From: Planctomycetota bacterium
GTDB lineage: Bacteria; Planctomycetota; UBA1135; GCA-002686595
Assembly: GCA_012959785.1 (NCBI GenBank)
Contig: DUCM01000018.1
Location: forward strand, 182,684-246,683
Length of the DNA: 64,000 nucleotides
Reading direction: 5' to 3'
The position numbers and the translations under genes were made by a program. How positions within the stretch are numbered: position 1 is the first letter of the stretch; each line of letters opens with the position of its first letter. The notes beneath the pieces are model-generated. The model was not told the DNA's origin. It made no database searches and saw only the letters and a list, made by a program, of their open reading frames with translations. Below are positions 59,496-64,000 of this stretch, piece after piece.

Positions 59496-61565
59496 ATGAC
59501 CCAGTTTGAAGACGCCCGCACGGACATCGATCGCATCGACAGCGAATTGATTCGCTCCCTGGCTGCTCGCATGGAGGTCGTGCGCGCGATCGCTGCCATG
59601 AAGCGCGACAACCCCGATCTGCCCCTCTGCAACGAGGCGCGCGAACGCGATGTCTTCGAGAAGTGGAGCGCCGAGGGCAAGCAACTCGGCCTTTCGCCCT
59701 ATTTTGTGGGCCGCATCCTGCGCGAGGTTCTGAACTACTCGCGCCGCGACCAGGAAAGTGTGCTGGTCCGAGTCGATGATGACTCGAAAGAGACGCGCAA
59801 GGTGCGCGTGGGCTATCAGGGCGCGCCAGGAGCCTACAGCGATCTCGCCATCGAAAAGCTATTCATCTCACGGCCTATGGCAGTCCGGGAGCGCGCCGGT
59901 TTTCACAGCTTTGCCGCAGCTCTCGATGCCCTTGAGGCCAAGGACCTGGACTATGTGCTACTGCCCATCGAGAACACCATCGCGGGTTCGATCAACGATG
60001 TCTATCGGCTCCTGGCCGAGCGCCATGTGCACATCGTCGATGAAGAGGTATGGCATGTGGAGCATGTTCTCGCGGGACTGCCCGGGGCAGAACTCGAAGA
60101 CATCAGCACAGTTCGTTCTCATGTCGTGGCCCTGCAACAGTGCCAGGCTTTCATCGAGGAGCTGGTGGGTTGCGTTGCCGAGAGCCACTACGACACCGCG
60201 GGTTCGGCGGTTTCGGTGGCCGAAGCTGGACAGGCTGGCGTGGCCGCGATCTGCTCCGAAGAGGCTGCCAGGCGTGCGGGCCTCGAGGTGATCAAGCGCG
60301 ATATCGCCGATCGACCGAACAACATGACGCGCTTTGTGCTCGTGGCTCTCGCCCCCGAGCGTGTTGACCCGCGAGTGCGTTCGCGCACCTCGCTCCTGTT
60401 TACGGCCGACCACCGCCGCGGCGCATTGGCGGAATGCCTGCAATACTTCGCGGGTCAGGGCCTGAATCTGTGCAAACTCGAGAGCCGGCCCCTGCCCGAG
60501 ACACCATGGGAATACCTGTTCTATATCGATCTTGAGGGCAATGTTGAGGACCCACGCCTCGCCGACTCGCTCAAGAAGCTCGCCGAGCACACCAACCATC
60601 TGCGTGTCCTGGGCTGTTACCCCGATCGCTCGACCGAGGGCGGCTCGGCCAATGACTGGATGGATACCGACGAGGCCCAGGAGACGAGTTCAGCGCCGCC
60701 CAAGGCTCCCGCCCTCAAGAGCACCGCTGGTCCGCTCGTGACCATCCTGCGCGAAGATTCCAGCGAGCGCGAGCCTTCCGTGGTGCGCATCGGAACAGCG
60801 AACATAGGTGCTCGAGACGAGTTCACCCTGATCCTTGGACCATGCGCTGTGGAAAACCGTGAACAAGTGATGGAAGCCGCGGCTATGGCCCGCGAAGCCG
60901 GCGCCCAAGTCCTGCGCGGCGGCGCTTTCAAACCGCGTTCTTCTCCCTATTCCTTCCAGGGGCTCGGTTGGGAAGGACTCGACCTGCTGGTCGAGGCTGG
61001 CCGCACCTACGGCTTGCCCGTTGTGACCGAGGTTTTGCGTCCCGAGGATGTACAGCGCATGGCCGGGTCGGCCGATATGCTTCAGGTGGGCGCGCGCAAC
61101 ATGCAGAACTTTGCACTCTTGACCGAGCTCGGCAAGGTGCGCCGGCCGGTGCTGCTCAAGCGCGGCATGAGCGCGACGATTGGCGAGCTGCTCGCGGCTG
61201 CCGAGTACATCCTCGCCGGCGGCAACCAACAGGTGATCCTCTGCGAGCGCGGCATCCGCACCTTCGAGACGGCGACCCGGGCGACATTGGATCTGAGTGC
61301 TGTGCCGGTCTTGAAAGCTCGCACACACCTGCCCGTGATTGTCGATCCGTCCCACGCGGCGGGTCGTCGAGATCTCGTGATACCCCTGGCCGCCTCTGCT
61401 GTTGCCGTGGGCGCGGATGGGCTCATCATCGAGTTGCACCCCAATCCCGAAGTGGCCCTGTGCGACAAGGACCAGGCCCTCTGCCGCAGCGACCTGGAGG
61501 ACTTGCGGGCACAGCTCGAGCCCCTGACCAGGGCCATGGGGCGTCGGCTGGGCCAGCCTGGGTAA
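59496..61565 (+). CDS. Trifunctional chorismate mutase-prephenate dehydratase-DAHP synthase
   Basis: 689 residues carrying three enzymes of one pathway. Residues 1-85 are an AroQ chorismate mutase ([20 protein letters not shown]). Residues ~104-285 are prephenate dehydratase ([34 protein letters not shown], catalytic NNMTRFVLV), followed by an ACT domain with the Phe-binding [18 protein letters not shown]. After a linker (~385-425), residues ~440-680 are a type I-beta DAHP synthase ([72 protein letters not shown]). One chain thus holds the shikimate entry step and both steps to phenylpyruvate, so phenylalanine bound by the ACT domain could inhibit all three. Confidence 0.93.
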   Translation: MTQFEDARTDIDRIDSELIRSLAARMEVVRAIAAMKRDNPDLPLCNEARERDVFEKWSAEGKQLGLSPYFVGRILREVLNYSRRDQESVLVRVDDDSKETRKVRVGYQGAPGAYSDLAIEKLFISRPMAVRERAGFHSFAAALDALEAKDLDYVLLPIENTIAGSINDVYRLLAERHVHIVDEEVWHVEHVLAGLPGAELEDISTVRSHVVALQQCQAFIEELVGCVAESHYDTAGSAVSVAEAGQAGVAAICSEEAARRAGLEVIKRDIADRPNNMTRFVLVALAPERVDPRVRSRTSLLFTADHRRGALAECLQYFAGQGLNLCKLESRPLPETPWEYLFYIDLEGNVEDPRLADSLKKLAEHTNHLRVLGCYPDRSTEGGSANDWMDTDEAQETSSAPPKAPALKSTAGPLVTILREDSSEREPSVVRIGTANIGARDEFTLILGPCAVENREQVMEAAAMAREAGAQVLRGGAFKPRSSPYSFQGLGWEGLDLLVEAGRTYGLPVVTEVLRPEDVQRMAGSADMLQVGARNMQNFALLTELGKVRRPVLLKRGMSATIGELLAAAEYILAGGNQQVILCERGIRTFETATRATLDLSAVPVLKARTHLPVIVDPSHAAGRRDLVIPLAASAVAVGADGLIIELHPNPEVALCDKDQALCRSDLEDLRAQLEPLTRAMGRRLGQPG

Positions 61566-61708
61566 CCCCTGGCAGCCTTGATGCCCGCTGGAGGCCACCT
61601 GGGGCGGCCCAGCTTCAGTCCCCGCCGAATTGATCCGATGGGAAAAACACACCATCTGGCCCGAGCTATTCATACATGGCCCGGGCTCGCGCCCTGGCTC
61701 GGGAGAAA

Positions 61709-62914
61709 ATGACCGTGAAACTGCCCCGTTGGACAACCTACCCCGCCCTCGCCGTGCTGATCGGCATGGCCATCCTCGCTGTTCCCAAACCCAGGCGCGC
61801 ACCATCTCATGGCGCGGCAGCCCGGGCGCGAGCCCAGCGGCTCGAACTTACCGACCTCAAGGCCGATCAAAGCCAAGCTGCTGGCTTTGCAATTTTGGTG
61901 CGGGATTTTCTCCCCGATGGCCATGTCACCGACGGTAGCGTGGACTACCGCGCCGAGGTGCAGGCCGTCCTGGATGCGAGTTCCGGTGAAGTTGTGCGTT
62001 TACCCAACTTCCCCCTGCGCATGGATTCCCGCGAGGGGACGGGTTTCGCTTTGATGTTGCCTCCCGGCCTGCGCCTTGAAGGTTCTGGAGAATCGGAACT
62101 TGTCAGCGTTCAGCCTGGAATCCAGCTGCTGCGCGCCGAGGGCGTCGATGGCATGCTGCTCGAAAACTTCATCCTGCGAGGCGTAGACCAAGAAGGGCGC
62201 AACATGTCCCACGGCCTTGTGCAGATTACAGGTGGCACGGATTTAGTGATGCGCGGTCTGCGCGTTGTGGGTGCCGACGCGGATGGGATTACCGTCACCC
62301 ACGTCAGCGCTGTGAGCGTGGAGAACTGTGTCGTTAAAGGCGTTTCCGGTGCGGGCATTCACCTCAACGATTGCGCTGGCGGAGTCGTGCACAACAACCG
62401 CGTGAGCGACTTCGGCGGCCATGAGTGGGGAGGCCAAATAGTGGGGGCTGGCATTCAATTATCGAGTTGCAGAAACATCATCTGTAGCGACAACGAGATC
62501 TCACGGGGCACCGGTGCGGGGATCCTGTGCGACACCACGAGCGTTGGTCAGGCCCCCGAGCTCAATGTGCTGCGCGGCAACACCATCGAGTTCGTGAACA
62601 ACCCCGGCAACCCCGCTCATTCGGGTGGTATTCGCTGTATCAACGACACGGACAGGCAGGGGACTGGCACGCGGATCACGGGCAACAGGGTGCGCGATTG
62701 CGGCCAACACGGCCTCTACATCGAGGGCCACGGCGGATCCATGGTGAGAGGCAACACCTTTCTACGAAGCGCGCGCTCGGCCCTGTATGTCGGACGCATC
62801 GACGGCTTGGAACTGATCGGCAACGAGATCGATGGCCAGCAAGGCAGCGGCGGGCGCTGGAGTTCAGTTGAACTCTCATCCGCCGCCACGAATGTGATCC
62901 AAGGGCCGCGATGA
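61709..62914 (+). CDS. Right-handed parallel beta-helix protein
   Basis: 401 residues from ATG 61709 with GGGAG 4 bases upstream; the N-terminal hydrophobic stretch (YPALAVLIGMAILAV) is a signal or anchor. From ~130 the sequence is a series of short beta-helix turns, typical of pectate-lyase-like or polysaccharide-modifying folds: GLRVVGADADGITVTHVSAV, ENCVVKGVSGAGIHLNDCAG, RNIICSDNEISRGTGAGILC, GNRVRDCGQHGLYIEGHGG. Catalytic residues cannot be assigned. It may bind or cleave surface polysaccharide. Confidence 0.78.
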   Translation: MTVKLPRWTTYPALAVLIGMAILAVPKPRRAPSHGAAARARAQRLELTDLKADQSQAAGFAILVRDFLPDGHVTDGSVDYRAEVQAVLDASSGEVVRLPNFPLRMDSREGTGFALMLPPGLRLEGSGESELVSVQPGIQLLRAEGVDGMLLENFILRGVDQEGRNMSHGLVQITGGTDLVMRGLRVVGADADGITVTHVSAVSVENCVVKGVSGAGIHLNDCAGGVVHNNRVSDFGGHEWGGQIVGAGIQLSSCRNIICSDNEISRGTGAGILCDTTSVGQAPELNVLRGNTIEFVNNPGNPAHSGGIRCINDTDRQGTGTRITGNRVRDCGQHGLYIEGHGGSMVRGNTFLRSARSALYVGRIDGLELIGNEIDGQQGSGGRWSSVELSSAATNVIQGPR

Positions 62915-62959
62915 GCATCGTCCGCCCTCGCTATCGAGGACGGACGAATCCCAGTCCGA

Positions 62960-64000
62960 TCAGGGGGTGAAGGTCACCGCAAGGCCGCTCGTCAGGTTGA
63001 AGTTCTGACCGCAGGGCGAGCTGTTGGCGTCGCGGTACCAACCCTGGAAGTTGCGTTGAGTACCGCTTCCCCAACCGTGGGCGGCCACGAGACCCGCGCT
63101 CCATGAAGCCTCGCCACTGGCGCTGGCGACGCGGATGCCGTGGCGTCTGATGTCGCCGCCCGTGCAACGCAGGCCATCTCCAAAGACCACTCCGGCCCCG
63201 CCGTTGAGTTGGTTCAAGCCGCTGAAGAGCAGTACCATGGCGTTCCCTGGCAGTTGGTGGGCGTGCAGGGTCATGTCGTCGGCGGCCACGCTGTCGGTGC
63301 CGCCGGCGTCGAGGGTTCCACCATTACCCGTCCCGTTCGCGCAGCCTTCGCCAGCGCCGCCGATGTTTCCGCAGGGGCAAGGTGTGCCGCTGCCGTCACC
63401 GAAGCAGAAGGATGTGCCGGGCGTGCACTCATCGGGGATTCCGTTGCCATCTGTGTCCTGGCTGGTGCCGCCGGCGATGTCACAGAAATCGGGCACTCCG
63501 TTTTCGTTGCAGTCCGGGAGGTTCTCGCAATCGTCGGGCGTTCCATTGATGTTGCAGTCGGGGTCGCACTCATCGGGAACTCCATTCAGGTTGCAGTCGT
63601 TGCCGACCAATTCGCACTCGTCCGGCGTACCGTTCAGGTTGCAGTCCACGAGGGTTTCGCAGTCATCGGGGATGCTGTTGGCGTTGCAGTCCGTGTCGCA
63701 CTCGTCGGGTACACCGTTCAGGTTGCAGTCGTTGCCGACCAGCTCGCAGTCATCGGGCACACCGTTGAGGTTGCAGTCGGGTCCGGTTTCGCACACATCG
63801 GGCGTGCCGTTGAGGTTGCAGTCGACGAGGTTTTCGCACTCGTCCGGAGTACCGTTCAAGTTGCAGTCGGCCAGCCCTTCACAGTCATCGGGAATGCCGT
63901 TGAGGTTGCAGTCCACTTCGCAATCGTCCGGGATGCCGTTCAGGTTGCAATCGTTGCCGACCAGCTCGCAGTCATCGGGCACGCCGTTGAGATTGCAGTC
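62960..64000 (-). CDS. Secreted DCNLNG-repeat protein with GEGCAN C-terminal module (5' partial)
   Basis: The frame is open to the window edge, so the N-terminus lies beyond 64000. At least 347 residues are visible. The first ~170 are tandem 12-17 residue repeats of the form DCNLNG-x-PD-x-CE, rich in Asp and paired Cys, which suggests a calcium- or disulfide-stabilised stalk. After FCFGDGSGTPCPCG comes the ~135-residue module that also ends the cupredoxin at 23235: GGAGEGCANGTGNGG, LNGGAGVVFGDGLRC, FQGWYRDANSSPCGQNFNLT. Probably a surface or secreted protein. Confidence 0.85.
   Translation of the reverse strand, partial: DCNLNGVPDDCELVGNDCNLNGIPDDCEVDCNLNGIPDDCEGLADCNLNGTPDECENLVDCNLNGTPDVCETGPDCNLNGVPDDCELVGNDCNLNGVPDECDTDCNANSIPDDCETLVDCNLNGTPDECELVGNDCNLNGVPDECDPDCNINGTPDDCENLPDCNENGVPDFCDIAGGTSQDTDGNGIPDECTPGTSFCFGDGSGTPCPCGNIGGAGEGCANGTGNGGTLDAGGTDSVAADDMTLHAHQLPGNAMVLLFSGLNQLNGGAGVVFGDGLRCTGGDIRRHGIRVASASGEASWSAGLVAAHGWGSGTQRNFQGWYRDANSSPCGQNFNLTSGLAVTFTP
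63480..64000. repeat. In-frame tandem repeat tract
   Basis: Repeats of about 36-51 bases, each encoding DCNLNG-x-PD-x-CE, with units such as GTTGCAGTC recurring. The units vary in length and sequence, so the tract is old or under selection; length polymorphism between strains is likely. It continues past the window. Confidence 0.85.

Noticed and set aside
63480..64000. CRISPR array
   Set aside because: The repeat period is irregular and in frame; the units encode DCNLNG-x-PD-x-CE inside an open gene, with no unique spacers of constant size.

Overview
The window is GC-rich, densely packed bacterial chromosome that most likely comes from a member of the Planctomycetota. The best evidence is the 42.9-49.5 kb block, which encodes planctomycete-type cytochrome proteins (PSCyt1/DUF1549/DUF1553, DUF1501, and PSCyt1 with DUF2231). 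Supporting evidence is the many exported proteins with lectin-like, kelch, TPR and beta-helix folds, and a roughly 135-residue C-terminal module with a GEGCAN motif shared by two secreted proteins. I see no insertion sequences, phage genes, CRISPR arrays or rRNA genes. Two tRNA-Arg genes (CCT and CCG) are present.

Layout. 0-8 kb: a large surface protein (5' end outside the window), a GMC oxidoreductase/Gfo-Idh pair and an exported thioredoxin. 8.5-10.8 kb: truncated haemoglobin, DUF2784 protein, ferrochelatase and tRNA-Arg. 10.8-18.8 kb: aspartokinase, MgtE, signal peptidase I, an ECF sigma/anti-sigma/DUF3106 operon, and MnmH (tRNA 2-selenouridine synthase). 18.8-24 kb: a soluble chemoreceptor flanked by two copies of a short repeat, a B12-radical SAM/GT9 pair and a cupredoxin. 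24.3-27.2 kb: purF, a GT4 glycosyltransferase and tRNA-Arg. 27.5-32 kb: a calcium-binding-repeat protein, then an ECF sigma factor with a self-type promoter and an anti-sigma protein that looks like an RseA-RseB fusion. 32-38 kb: a GcvT-like protein with two phytoene-desaturase-like FAD enzymes, then a nitronate-monooxygenase-like enzyme. 38-43 kb: a TPR protein coupled to modABC. 42.9-49.5 kb: the planctomycete cytochrome block. 49.5-55.7 kb: the selenoprotein region. 55.9-64 kb: further exported proteins and a chorismate mutase-prephenate dehydratase-DAHP synthase fusion.

The main discovery is selenocysteine. Three genes between 49.5 and 55.7 kb are each interrupted by in-frame TGA. They are a PrxQ-type peroxiredoxin with TGA at the peroxidatic position, an exported TlpA-like thioredoxin reading U-G-P-C, and an exported protein with two consecutive TGA codons (Sec-Sec) just after its signal peptide. 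Each TGA is followed at the right distance by a hairpin whose apical loop has G in its first two positions, as bacterial SECIS elements do. TGA ends many other genes here, so it is not generally reassigned. MnmH in the same window independently points to selenium use. A routine gene caller would truncate or split all three genes.

Two regulatory themes recur. Many genes have a TANNNT -10 box only 6-11 bases before the start codon and no Shine-Dalgarno sequence, which suggests leaderless or very short-leader mRNAs. Operons are tightly coupled through GTGA/ATGA overlaps.
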